Below, in pieces: positions 1 through 6,519 of a stretch of 10,837 bases of DNA; within the stretch, counting starts at the first letter, position 1; every line of letters starts with the position of its first letter. The notes beneath the pieces are model-generated. The model made no database searches. It was not told the origin of the DNA and saw nothing but the letters and a program-made list of their open reading frames with translations. The position numbers and the translations under genes are program-made. The stretch is from Candidatus Altarchaeales archaeon (GTDB taxonomy: Archaea; Altiarchaeota; Altiarchaeia; IMC4; QMZM01). The stretch covers positions 1 to 10,837 of the forward strand of contig QMZJ01000031.1 of NCBI GenBank assembly GCA_003663115.1, read 5' to 3'.

Positions 1-43
1 GTTTTATAATCCGCCTACGTTCTTTAATCGATAGGTTGCTCAT
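1..43 (-). CDS. 5' end of a leftward gene (unknown product, cut by window edge)
   Basis: An ATG at 43 on the minus strand opens a frame of 14 complete codons (MSNLSIKERRRIIK) that runs off the window. I call it a gene start because a strong ribosome-binding site (AGGTGG, on the minus strand at about 54-49) lies 5 nt before the ATG, and an archaeal-style BRE/TATA sequence sits about 70 bp upstream. The visible N-terminus is short, basic and probably helical, which tells nothing firm about function. A DNA-binding regulator would suit both the basic start and the inverted repeat in its own promoter, but that is only a guess. It is divergent from nothing and is transcribed in the same direction as the larA-type unit to its right. 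Confidence 0.6.
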   Translation of the reverse strand, partial: MSNLSIKERRRIIK

Positions 44-109
44 TCTATCCACCTGAAACACATTACTATTGTACCAATTTAAAGGTGTTAGGTATGTGGG
101 TGGATAGAA
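43..109. repeat. Perfect 11-bp inverted repeat around the promoter/RBS of the leftward gene
   Basis: TTCTATCCACC at 43-53 is the exact reverse complement of GGTGGATAGAA at 99-109, with a 45-bp spacer. On the coding (minus) strand the 43-53 arm is the ribosome-binding site plus the last bases before the ATG. The other arm lies just downstream of the TATA-like box at about 111-118. If transcription starts at the expected distance (about 88), the distal arm is outside the mRNA and the repeat would be a pair of DNA sites. If transcription starts further upstream, the two arms could pair and hide the ribosome-binding site. Confidence 0.6.
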
Positions 110-110
110 C

Positions 111-128
111 AATATAAATATTTTACCG
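111..128 (-). promoter_or_regulatory. BRE/TATA promoter of the leftward gene at 1-43
   Basis: On the minus strand this reads CGGTAAAATATTTATATT, a purine/A-rich BRE-like element followed by TTTATATT. It shares the core AAAATATTTATAT with the acs promoter at 5200-5218. Archaeal spacing predicts a start near 88, giving a leader of about 45 nt that carries the AGGTGG ribosome-binding site. A weaker TATA-like TTTAAATT at about 76-83 could give a shorter leader. Confidence 0.5.
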
Positions 129-199
129 TATGAGATCCCGAGAATCTCCCGGTTGAATGGTTTCGTTTCTTCGTGAAGCTTCATCGAGGCATCATCTGT

Positions 200-1474
200 T
201 TAAACACTGCTCAGCGTGGTAATCCCCTCCGGGATGACCAGCACCTTCGCATTTTTTCCCGTAATTTCAAACGCCTCTTTCAATGCCTCGTCTGGCGTTT
301 CACTATACCTCAATCTGAATGTTTCCTCTACCTCCTCCCTCGGCATCTCCGAAACGAGAAATATATTGGCCCTTTCCAGTGCCTTTAGATGATAGTAGGC
401 TTTATGTCCACCGATTATAAATTCTCTCTTAAGCTCCTTTTGCATCTCCTCTTTTGTTTTGAATTTCTTCATCCATCTGTGATAGTTCCGATGTCCTATG
501 CCATTTCCCACCCCCTCCCTGCATTCTGCCACGAGGATAATTGCCCCATTGTCTTTAACGACATTCAATCCGAGATGCAGGGCCTTGTATGCCTGATACA
601 GGTCTATATCGTGGGGTGAGCCATTTGCAGATGTAACTACTATGTCCGCCTTTGCTTTTGCATGTACCTTATAGATCCTATCTACGAGTGCCGCCCCGTT
701 CCTCAGAACCGAATCGAAATCCCCGGAAAACGCCCCCACTATTCCGTCTTCGGTCTGAACCACATTGATGGTGAAATCAACCCCCGCAAGCCTTGCCGCC
801 TCCGTCATGTTTTCATACATCGGATTCCCGTCCAGGACCCCTGGTTTGGAATTTGGATGGAAGAAATTTCTCTTGTAATTTTGCTGAATTGTAGAATAAC
901 TGCACACCCCCGGGAGTATACTTTTTCTACCACCTCCATAGCCAGCAAAGTAGTGAATCTCCACATCTCCCGTTAGAATTTTCACATCTGCCTCGTGAAA
1001 GGCCCTCTTGACGCTTACCTCTGTTCCCCTTGATGTGGTTCCTATATAAACGAAGTCACTTCCCCTGCAGTCATTACTTATGTAACTAATTCTGGATGCG
1101 ACTTCCTTTCCCAGTAGAATTTCGGCCTCTTCTTCCTTTACCGAGCGGTGGCTCCCCGTGGCAAAGATTATCAGAATATCCTCGTCCTTTATGCCAGAGG
1201 AGTATAACTCCTCCAGCAGTGGAGGTAGAATCCTGTCAGTTGGACACGGCCGCGTATGGTCATCAACAACTATAACAACCTTGTCTTTCTTCTTCTTTTT
1301 CCTTATAATCTCTCCAATCCTCCCGGTACCCACTGGATTCCGAAGCGCCTCCCTGATTATCTCCTCGGGTTTTTTCTCTGGCTCAAATTTTCTTGGCCTG
1401 AGAACACCCAAAAGGTTCTTCTCCGGAACATCAATAAACAATTCCCCTTTTCCGTATGGCAGTGATATTTTCAT
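200..1474 (-). CDS. larA: LarA-family nickel-pincer racemase/epimerase
   Basis: A 424-residue member of the LarA superfamily (DUF2088 region plus C-terminal domain), the same length as Lactobacillus plantarum lactate racemase. These enzymes racemise or epimerise 2-hydroxy acids with a nickel-pincer nucleotide bound covalently to a lysine. The family residues are visible: DDHTRP at 71-76, TGSHR with His109, EIHYFAGYGGGRKSILPG at 172-189 with His174 and Lys184 at the same positions as the pincer ligands in LarA, and a further His at 206 before the GVLDGNP motif. The start is the ATG at 1474, with a GAGGG ribosome-binding site 5 nt upstream; an in-frame ATG at 1519 would overlap the preceding gene and adds residues with no family match. 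It follows the arginine decarboxylase gene by 11 nt, so the two are probably co-transcribed. The substrate cannot be read from the sequence: lactate, malate, 2-hydroxyglutarate, phenyllactate and sugar-acid relatives exist. No larB, larC or larE cofactor gene is in the window. Confidence 0.9.
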   Translation of the reverse strand: MKISLPYGKGELFIDVPEKNLLGVLRPRKFEPEKKPEEIIREALRNPVGTGRIGEIIRKKKKKDKVVIVVDDHTRPCPTDRILPPLLEELYSSGIKDEDILIIFATGSHRSVKEEEAEILLGKEVASRISYISNDCRGSDFVYIGTTSRGTEVSVKRAFHEADVKILTGDVEIHYFAGYGGGRKSILPGVCSYSTIQQNYKRNFFHPNSKPGVLDGNPMYENMTEAARLAGVDFTINVVQTEDGIVGAFSGDFDSVLRNGAALVDRIYKVHAKAKADIVVTSANGSPHDIDLYQAYKALHLGLNVVKDNGAIILVAECREGVGNGIGHRNYHRWMKKFKTKEEMQKELKREFIIGGHKAYYHLKALERANIFLVSEMPREEVEETFRLRYSETPDEALKEAFEITGKNAKVLVIPEGITTLSSV

Positions 1475-1485
1475 TTTATCCCTCA

Positions 1486-1944
1486 CTAAAAAACATAGAC
1501 TAAAGCGGCAAGAACGCAACCGAATTTCCCCTCTGGAATGGATAGAGATTCCGTTACGATCTTAATCTTCCCCAGTTTTATCCTTCTCACTCTTGCCATC
1601 TCATGGAGTTTTCTCTGGATTCCCATCCTCACCTCCTCCTCAGTTTCATTATTATCTTCTGCCACAATACCAAATTCCTTGTTTGAGAGAGCATATCCAA
1701 CTCCGGCAGAGATCCTGCCAGATGTGCCCTGTACCCTGGAGAGGACAGTAAATGTTATCGTCCCCGGCTCTATCGGAATTGGCTCTATCTCTTCCGCACC
1801 CTCCGGGAGAATGGAAGAAACGGGAACGATATTACACTGTCCTATTCCAGAATCCACCAAGGCGATATCGAATGCGTTCATGAGGGAAATTTCACTGATT
1901 CCCTTTCCAGAGGTTAGAAAGAATTTCTCTGGCAGATGATTCAT
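1486..1944 (-). CDS. pdaD: Pyruvoyl-dependent arginine decarboxylase
   Basis: A 152-residue proenzyme of the archaeal pyruvoyl-dependent arginine decarboxylase family, which makes agmatine from arginine as the first step of polyamine synthesis. The self-cleavage motif is intact at CNIVPVSSILP (37-47): the chain is expected to split between Ser43 and Ser44, turning Ser44 into the pyruvoyl group at the start of the larger subunit. The N-terminal LTSGKG, the IPIEPG segment (57-61 region), the SAGVGYALS segment (79-87) and the acidic stretch near 96-104 also fit the family, and the length is typical. There is no ribosome-binding site before the ATG, but a TATA box centred 31 bp upstream predicts an almost leaderless mRNA. 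It heads the unit with the LarA homologue and is divergent from ornithine cyclodeaminase. No agmatinase gene is nearby. I am confident of the family; arginine as substrate is inferred from archaeal relatives. Confidence 0.92.
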   Translation of the reverse strand: MNHLPEKFFLTSGKGISEISLMNAFDIALVDSGIGQCNIVPVSSILPEGAEEIEPIPIEPGTITFTVLSRVQGTSGRISAGVGYALSNKEFGIVAEDNNETEEEVRMGIQRKLHEMARVRRIKLGKIKIVTESLSIPEGKFGCVLAALVYVF

Positions 1945-2003
1945 TTTATCGTTTTTTATTTTTATCTACCGATATATAGTTATTTTGAATTAGATCGATT
2001 AAA
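1945..2003. promoter_or_regulatory. Bidirectional promoter with one shared TATA box (arginine decarboxylase / ornithine cyclodeaminase)
   Basis: The 59-bp gap holds one clear TATA-like element, GATATATAG at 1971-1979, which reads almost the same on both strands. Its centre (1975) is 29 bp from the cyclodeaminase ATG (2004) and 31 bp from the decarboxylase ATG (1944). With archaeal TATA-to-start spacing both mRNAs would have leaders of only about 2-5 nt. Neither start has a ribosome-binding site, which agrees with leaderless translation. The rest is A+T-rich with no obvious operator. Confidence 0.6.
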
Positions 2004-3206
2004 ATGGAAATTTCAGAGGAGATCGAGCTTAGGGGGCACATCATCGATTCTATGATCCTCCCGAGGGTTTTGGACACCATAATGGATATGGGTGGGGATT
2101 TCGAGATCCTTCGATTGGATGTGGGTAAAACGAAGGTGGATGAGAGTTATTGCAGAATTCGAGTTAAGGGCTCGCCCGAATTATTTGATGAGCTTGAAAG
2201 GCTGGGGGCATTACTCCCCCGAAAGGATGTAAAAACCGTTCCGGCACCAGGAGACAAGGTATTGCCGGATAACTTCTATGGAACTACGCATCACCCAACC
2301 TATGTCTATCTCAATGGAGACTGGAGGAGGGTCGAAAACCTGGAGATGGACTGCGTGATAGTCATTGAGGGAGATAGAGCGATATGTAAGCGTCAGGGTT
2401 TGGTCAGGAAGGGAGATTTAGTTGTCGTCGGTTTAGATGGAATTAAAGTAGAAACTCCCCAAAGATCGAGAGAACCCCAGGACATCTTTGGTTTCATGTC
2501 CAGCGAGGTATCGCCCGAAAAACCACTAATCTCTTACATCAAGGGCCTAGCTAGGGAGATGAAGAAACTCAGGGATGAGAAGGGATTCATCATTCACGTT
2601 GTTGGAACGGCAATGGCACATACCGGGGCAGATAAAGCTCTGATAGATTTAATTAGAATGGGTTATGTGCAGGCCATTTTCACCGGAAATGGTTTCGCCG
2701 TGATGGATATCGAAAAACAGCTCTTCGGAACGACCCTGGGTATGGATGAAAAAACGGGAAGAGTTCTGAAAAGAGGTTATAAAAATCATTTAGTAGCAAT
2801 AAACGAGGTACATAAGGCGGGAAGCATCAAGAAAGCGGTTGATAAAGGGATACTCAAGGGGGGAGTAATGTACGAATGTGTTAAGCATAAGATACCCGTT
2901 GTAATTGGCGGCTCAATCAGAGACGATGGCCCCCTGCCGGATACCATAACAGATGTTATGAAGGCTCAGGATGAGATGAGAAGATATGTCCAGAAGGCAG
3001 ATATGTGCATGATCTATGCCTCAATGCTCCACGGCATTGCTACAGGGAATATGTTACCATCAAGGGTAAAAACAGTCATAATTGATATAAATCCCTACGT
3101 CGTGACGAGGCTTCAGGACAGGGGAACTACCCAGGCCCTGGGTATGGTGACTGATCCAGCCGTTCTGTTGCCGCAACTGGTCGAGGAACTGAAAAGGTTG
3201 GAATAG
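2004..3206 (+). CDS. Archaeal ornithine cyclodeaminase (LOR/SDH-domain, TIGR00300 family)
   Basis: A 400-residue protein of the archaeal LOR/SDH conserved-region family. Its characterised relatives (the Methanococcus maripaludis enzyme and the C-terminal part of cyanobacterial AgrE/ArgZ) convert ornithine to proline and ammonia with NAD. Residues 1-150 are the LOR/SDH-like domain, with the family signature around THHPTYVYLNGDW (95-107) and MDCVIV (115-120). Residues about 190-400 form the Rossmann-like catalytic part: VVGTAMAHTGAD (199-210), FTGNGFAVMDIE (226-237), the IGGSIRDDGPLPDT loop (301-314) and MLHGIATGNMLP (341-352). This family is unrelated to the bacterial mu-crystallin-type cyclodeaminases. 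It faces arginine decarboxylase across a shared promoter, so arginine-derived carbon could go to agmatine or, through ornithine, to proline. Its stop is 2 bp from the convergent acs stop. Family confidence is high; the reaction rests on relatives. Confidence 0.87.
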   Translation: MEISEEIELRGHIIDSMILPRVLDTIMDMGGDFEILRLDVGKTKVDESYCRIRVKGSPELFDELERLGALLPRKDVKTVPAPGDKVLPDNFYGTTHHPTYVYLNGDWRRVENLEMDCVIVIEGDRAICKRQGLVRKGDLVVVGLDGIKVETPQRSREPQDIFGFMSSEVSPEKPLISYIKGLAREMKKLRDEKGFIIHVVGTAMAHTGADKALIDLIRMGYVQAIFTGNGFAVMDIEKQLFGTTLGMDEKTGRVLKRGYKNHLVAINEVHKAGSIKKAVDKGILKGGVMYECVKHKIPVVIGGSIRDDGPLPDTITDVMKAQDEMRRYVQKADMCMIYASMLHGIATGNMLPSRVKTVIIDINPYVVTRLQDRGTTQALGMVTDPAVLLPQLVEELKRLE

Positions 3207-3208
3207 AT

Positions 3209-5158
3209 TCATACCATCTCATCCAATGCGGCAACTGCCTCCGGGTTTGCGAGTGTGGATATGTCTCCGATCGGCTCCCCCTTTATCTTTGCCTTTATAA
3301 TTCTCCGCATTATCTTTCCACTTCTCGTCTTCGGGAGGTCTTTAACGAAACCTATCATCGATGGCTTTGCGATGGGTCCTATCTCCCTGCCCACATGATT
3401 TCTCAGTTCATCCTTTAGATCGGGGGATGGATTAACATCACTTCTTAGGATTACGAGAGCCGCTATTACCTCTCCCCTTACCGGATCGGGTTTTCCAACG
3501 ACTGCGGCTTCTGCAACCTTTGGGTGGCTGACCAGGGCAGATTCAACCTCTGCGCTACCTATCCTGTGTCCCGCAACATTGAGGACATCATCTTCCCTTC
3601 CCTGTAACCAGAAGTAGCCGTCCTCATCTTTTCTCGCTACATCGCCAGTCAGATAAACCCCCGGGAATGTACTCCAGTACTGTCTCACGTATCTCTCCGG
3701 GTCCTTATAGAGGGTCCTGAGCATTGCCGGCCAGGGTGTTTTTATTACTAAGTGACCACCCCTCCCGGTAATGGGTTCTCCATCATCATTCAGGACATCT
3801 GCCTCAAAGCTCGGGAATGGTTTTGTTGCAGAGCCAGGTTTTAATGGAGTGATCGGCAGAGGAGTAAGTATAAAACTCCCCGTCTCCGTCTGCCACCACG
3901 TATCCATTATCGGACACCTCTCCCTTCCAATCTTCTTATAGTACCATACCCATGCCTCGGGATTTATTGGCTCACCCACACTTCCCAGCAATCTCAAAGA
4001 ACTTAAGTCATGTCTCTTGGGCCATTTGTCGCCATATTTCATGAACATCCTGATCATTGTCGGCGCAGTATAGAAAACAGTTACCCCGTGTCTTCCCACC
4101 ATGTCCCATATCCTGTCCGGTTTTGGATAATCTGGTGCCCCTTCATACATTATAGATGTTGCACCCAGCATTAATGGCGCATAGACTATATACGAATGCC
4201 CGGTAACCCAACCGATATCCGCGGCGCACCACCACCGGTCGTCATCCTTGAGGTCGAAGACGTATTTGAGTGTTGCGTGGGTTCCAACAGCATAACCCCC
4301 GTGCACGTGAACAACACCCTTCGGCTTCCCCGTTGTTCCAGATGTGTACAGGATGAAGAGCATATCCTCGGAATCCATTATCTCCGTATCGCAGACAACG
4401 CTCTGTCCCTCTATGAGCTCATCCCACCAGATATCTCTGTCCTCATCCATCTCAATATCATTCCCGGCACGTCTAACAACGATTAAATGCTCGACCGATG
4501 GGGCATCCTTTAAAGCTTCATCTGCACTTTCTTTTAGAGGGATGACCTTACCCCTCCTATAAAAACCGTCCACGGTAATGGCAATCTTTGCCCCGGCATC
4601 ATTTACCCTCTGTCTAAAGGCCCTTGCACTGAACCCAGAGAAAACTACAGAGTGTATTGCTCCGATCTTTGCACAGGCTAACATCGCTATCGGCAACTCC
4701 GGGATCATCGGTAGATAGATACTAACCTTGTCGCCTTTCTTTACACCCAGACTTTTCAGGGCGTTGGCAAATTTGTTTACCTCTCGGTACAAAGAGTAAT
4801 ACGTTATCTTTCTTATATCTCCGGGTTCGCCCTCCCATATATAAGCGACCTTGTTCTTTCTCCACGTCTTCATATGCCTGTCCAGTGCATTATGCACGAT
4901 GTTAAACTTCCCCCCAATAAACCACTTCGCGTGGGGCGGATTCCATTCAAGAACATTATTCCATGGTTCGAACCATTCCAGCTCCCTCCCCATCTCACCC
5001 CAGAACCAGTTTTGATCCCTCGCTCTCTCAAGCAATTCATCATAGGTATTGATCCCCCTATCATTCATCCATCTCTTGATGTTACTGTTATTTACGACAT
5101 CGTCAGAAGGGTCGAATATTCTTTTCTCCTTCAGCAAAGCCTCTAATTCCTTTGTCAT
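3209..5158 (-). CDS. acs: Acetyl-CoA synthetase, AMP-forming
   Basis: A 649-residue ANL-superfamily enzyme of the Acs type, which activates acetate with ATP and CoA through acetyl-AMP in the cytoplasm. The ATP-binding motif YTSGTTGKPKGVVHVHGGY starts near residue 270, the adenylate-binding motif DTWWQTETG lies near 418-426, the hinge and C-terminal domain start near GREDDVLNVAGHRIG (about 520), and the PKTRSGKIMRR motif carries the conserved catalytic lysine (Lys615), the residue acetylated in bacterial Acs. The Trp of WWQTETG is the usual marker for short substrates (acetate or propionate), so a propionyl-CoA synthetase is less likely but not excluded. I chose the ATG at 5158, with GAGGTG 6 nt upstream; a GTG at 5167 lies inside that ribosome-binding site and would add three residues. 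It is a single-gene unit with its own promoter, convergent with the ornithine cyclodeaminase gene. Confidence 0.95.
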   Translation of the reverse strand: MTKELEALLKEKRIFDPSDDVVNNSNIKRWMNDRGINTYDELLERARDQNWFWGEMGRELEWFEPWNNVLEWNPPHAKWFIGGKFNIVHNALDRHMKTWRKNKVAYIWEGEPGDIRKITYYSLYREVNKFANALKSLGVKKGDKVSIYLPMIPELPIAMLACAKIGAIHSVVFSGFSARAFRQRVNDAGAKIAITVDGFYRRGKVIPLKESADEALKDAPSVEHLIVVRRAGNDIEMDEDRDIWWDELIEGQSVVCDTEIMDSEDMLFILYTSGTTGKPKGVVHVHGGYAVGTHATLKYVFDLKDDDRWWCAADIGWVTGHSYIVYAPLMLGATSIMYEGAPDYPKPDRIWDMVGRHGVTVFYTAPTMIRMFMKYGDKWPKRHDLSSLRLLGSVGEPINPEAWVWYYKKIGRERCPIMDTWWQTETGSFILTPLPITPLKPGSATKPFPSFEADVLNDDGEPITGRGGHLVIKTPWPAMLRTLYKDPERYVRQYWSTFPGVYLTGDVARKDEDGYFWLQGREDDVLNVAGHRIGSAEVESALVSHPKVAEAAVVGKPDPVRGEVIAALVILRSDVNPSPDLKDELRNHVGREIGPIAKPSMIGFVKDLPKTRSGKIMRRIIKAKIKGEPIGDISTLANPEAVAALDEMV

Positions 5159-5197
5159 CAATTCCACCTCATATAATTACAGACAATAAAATATTAT

Positions 5198-5220
5198 GTT
5201 TAGATATAAATATTTTCGGT
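5198..5220 (-). promoter_or_regulatory. acs promoter (BRE + TATA)
   Basis: On the minus strand the sequence reads ACCGAAAATATTTATATCTA: a BRE-like ACCGAAA directly followed by a TATA box TTTATATC. Expected spacing puts the start near 5180, giving a leader of about 20 nt that carries the GAGGTGG ribosome-binding site at 5170-5164. This is the best-formed promoter in the window. Confidence 0.65.
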
Positions 5221-5415
5221 TTTTGCCCCTTTCTCAATACCCTCGTTATGACTTCACTCACACCCTTTTACTTTTTAGTTGAGATCCTGGGGTTTTCTGA
5301 ATTTCTGTGAATCTCGTCCGTCGAAGCTCCTCCGGGCTCAGCCAATAACACACCAGATCGTCTGAAATGCTATTTAAAATACTATTTAGAAAAAGTCATT
5401 AGATACAAAATAGGA
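5221..5415. other. Intergenic stretch between the acs and zinc-ribbon gene promoters
   Basis: Between the acs promoter and the zinc-ribbon gene promoter I see no convincing gene, tRNA or C/D-box RNA. It contains a weak 5-bp inverted repeat (GAGAT 5281-5285 / ATCTC 5311-5315), a C+G-richer patch at about 5317-5343, and a tandem CTATTTA repeat (5370-5376 and 5382-5388) that could be a regulator site upstream of the zinc-ribbon gene. The reading frames in it are short and lack good ribosome-binding sites. Confidence 0.4.
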
Positions 5416-5418
5416 ATA

Positions 5419-5447
5419 ATGTTTATATATGAGCTCGCTATAAATAC
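5419..5447 (+). promoter_or_regulatory. Two TATA-like boxes before the zinc-ribbon gene
   Basis: TTTATATAT at about 5422-5430 and CTATAAATA at about 5438-5446 both resemble archaeal TATA boxes. The second is centred about 26 bp before the ATG at 5468 and would give a leaderless mRNA, which fits the lack of a clear ribosome-binding site. The first would give a leader of about 15 nt. Confidence 0.5.
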
Positions 5448-5467
5448 TTTACTGAAACTCGGAAAAA

Positions 5468-5689
5468 ATGAGCATCATCAAGGCATGTATTAGGTGCCTC
5501 AGCAAGAATGTCAAGAGACATCTCCATCACGATAAAGTGGAGTTTAATTATTTTCCCCTCGTTATGGATTGGGTCTGCGAGGATTGCGGTTATAGGGGAA
5601 TTCCCATCGTATTCTGTAGTGAAGAGGACTATGAGAGATTTATCTCGATCGCTGAATCTCATAAAAGTGATAGAGACAGGGAAGAGTAA
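5468..5689 (+). CDS. Small zinc-ribbon protein of unknown function
   Basis: A 73-residue protein with two CXXC knuckles, Cys7-Ile-Arg-Cys10 and Cys37-Glu-Asp-Cys40, separated by 26 residues; the second is followed by GYRG. This spacing suits a one-domain zinc ribbon. The middle has His18, His20 and His21, and the tail (after about residue 50) is highly charged and probably helical. There is no signal peptide or membrane segment. Many archaea encode such orphan zinc ribbons, some acting with RNA polymerase, ribosomes or nucleases, but nothing here points to a partner. It appears to be a single-gene unit with its own promoter in a 309-bp spacer. I accept it as a gene because both Cys pairs are intact and a promoter precedes it. 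A short overlapping frame (5508-5753) is not preferred. Confidence 0.75.
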   Translation: MSIIKACIRCLSKNVKRHLHHDKVEFNYFPLVMDWVCEDCGYRGIPIVFCSEEDYERFISIAESHKSDRDREE

Positions 5690-5735
5690 CCAGAGTAGTC
5701 GGGGTAAGCAGAGATGGAAGGATCCCGGGGTTAAA

Positions 5736-5773
5736 AGAGGGGATGACTGGTAAAGAGGTCTTAGATCCCCTCT
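5736..5773. terminator. Possible shared terminator hairpin between convergent genes
   Basis: A perfect 9-bp inverted repeat, AGAGGGGAT (5736-5744) and ATCCCCTCT (5765-5773), has a 20-nt loop. It sits directly between the zinc-ribbon gene (ends 5689) and the convergent amidase (stop at 5774) and can fold from either strand. No strong T-run follows on either side, so factor-independent termination in the archaeal sense is not clearly supported; it may instead stabilise 3' ends. Confidence 0.4.
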
Positions 5774-6517
5774 CTACCTTATCCGGATATCCTTCAGGAC
5801 GGGAAACCCCTTTCTGATCTCTTTAACCATCTTCCTATCAATCCTGCACCGGAGTATCTCCTCTCCCTCATCACCGAGTGTGAGTACTTCCCCCCAGGGG
5901 TCAACGGCTATGGACCTCCCGAAATATTCACTTACTGTGTCTCTGCCAACCCTGTTACATGCGATAACAAAGAACTGGTTCTCTATCGCCCTCGCTTTAA
6001 TTAGGGGGTCCCAGTGCTTCTTCCTGAGCGTTGGAAAATTTGCACAGATTAATACGATATCTGCGTTACTCTCCATAAATTTCCTAAATAATTCGGGAAA
6101 CCTGAGGTCATAGCAGGTTGCCAACGCGATTCTTCCAAATTCTGTTCCTATCACGGAGATATCATCTCCAGCGGAGAAGTAGTGCTTCTCCCGATCAAAG
6201 AGGTGGATCTTCCTGTATTTTCCGATAACGCCGGTGTTATCTATTAGAACAAACGTATTATAGAGCCATCTGTTGCTGTCTTCTACGATAGAACCGGCAA
6301 CTATCCTTTTTCCACAGATATCGGATATTCTCTCTACCGTTCTCCCATTTAGTGGTTCGGCCAGGTCAGCCAGGTTATTGAAATCAAAACCGGTCGTGAA
6401 TAACTCCGGGAATAATATGAGATCTGCCTTTGAGTCTTCAATTATTCCAATAGCCTTATCCAGATTAGCCTCTTTGTTTCCCAGTTCTATGTCTATCTGT
6501 GCAAGTTCTACGAGCAT
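5774..6517 (-). CDS. Nitrilase-superfamily amidase, omega-amidase-like
   Basis: A 247-residue carbon-nitrogen hydrolase with an intact Glu-Lys-Cys triad: Glu38 in LFPELF, Lys103 in KYRKIHLFD, and Cys135 in ATCYDLRFPELFR. The CYDLRFPE form around the cysteine is typical of the Nit1/Nit2/YafV branch, which hydrolyses omega-amides such as alpha-ketoglutaramate and alpha-ketosuccinamate or deaminated glutathione. N-carbamoylputrescine amidases usually have a different sequence after the Cys-Trp/Tyr, so a link to the arginine decarboxylase upstream is not favoured. The length is slightly short but includes the C-terminal DPWGEVL strand. It starts 2 nt after the threonine synthase stop, so the two genes are almost certainly co-transcribed and probably translationally coupled. 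The substrate is inferred. Confidence 0.85.
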   Translation of the reverse strand: MLVELAQIDIELGNKEANLDKAIGIIEDSKADLILFPELFTTGFDFNNLADLAEPLNGRTVERISDICGKRIVAGSIVEDSNRWLYNTFVLIDNTGVIGKYRKIHLFDREKHYFSAGDDISVIGTEFGRIALATCYDLRFPELFRKFMESNADIVLICANFPTLRKKHWDPLIKARAIENQFFVIACNRVGRDTVSEYFGRSIAVDPWGEVLTLGDEGEEILRCRIDRKMVKEIRKGFPVLKDIRIR

Positions 6518-6519
6518 TT

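Noticed and set aside
135..180. Terminator hairpin after the larA homologue (CCGAG/CTCCCGG region and GAAGCTTC palindrome)
   Set aside because: The stems are short or bulged and no T-run follows in the direction of transcription.
1475..1519. Longer LarA start at ATG 1519
   Set aside because: It would overlap the arginine decarboxylase end, the extra 15 residues do not resemble the family N-terminus, and the ATG at 1474 has a good GAGGG site.
4196..4486. Plus-strand open frames inside acs
   Set aside because: They are shadows of a strongly conserved gene on the other strand, with no promoter or ribosome-binding site.
5281..5345. tRNA or C/D-box RNA in the spacer before the zinc-ribbon gene
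   Set aside because: There is no cloverleaf, no T-loop GGTTC-type motif, and no paired C box (RTGATGA) and D box (CTGA) on either strand.
5774..6517. N-carbamoylputrescine amidase, which would link to arginine decarboxylase
   Set aside because: The CYDLRFPE active-site context matches the Nit1/Nit2/YafV branch better, and the gene is coupled to thrC rather than to the decarboxylase.
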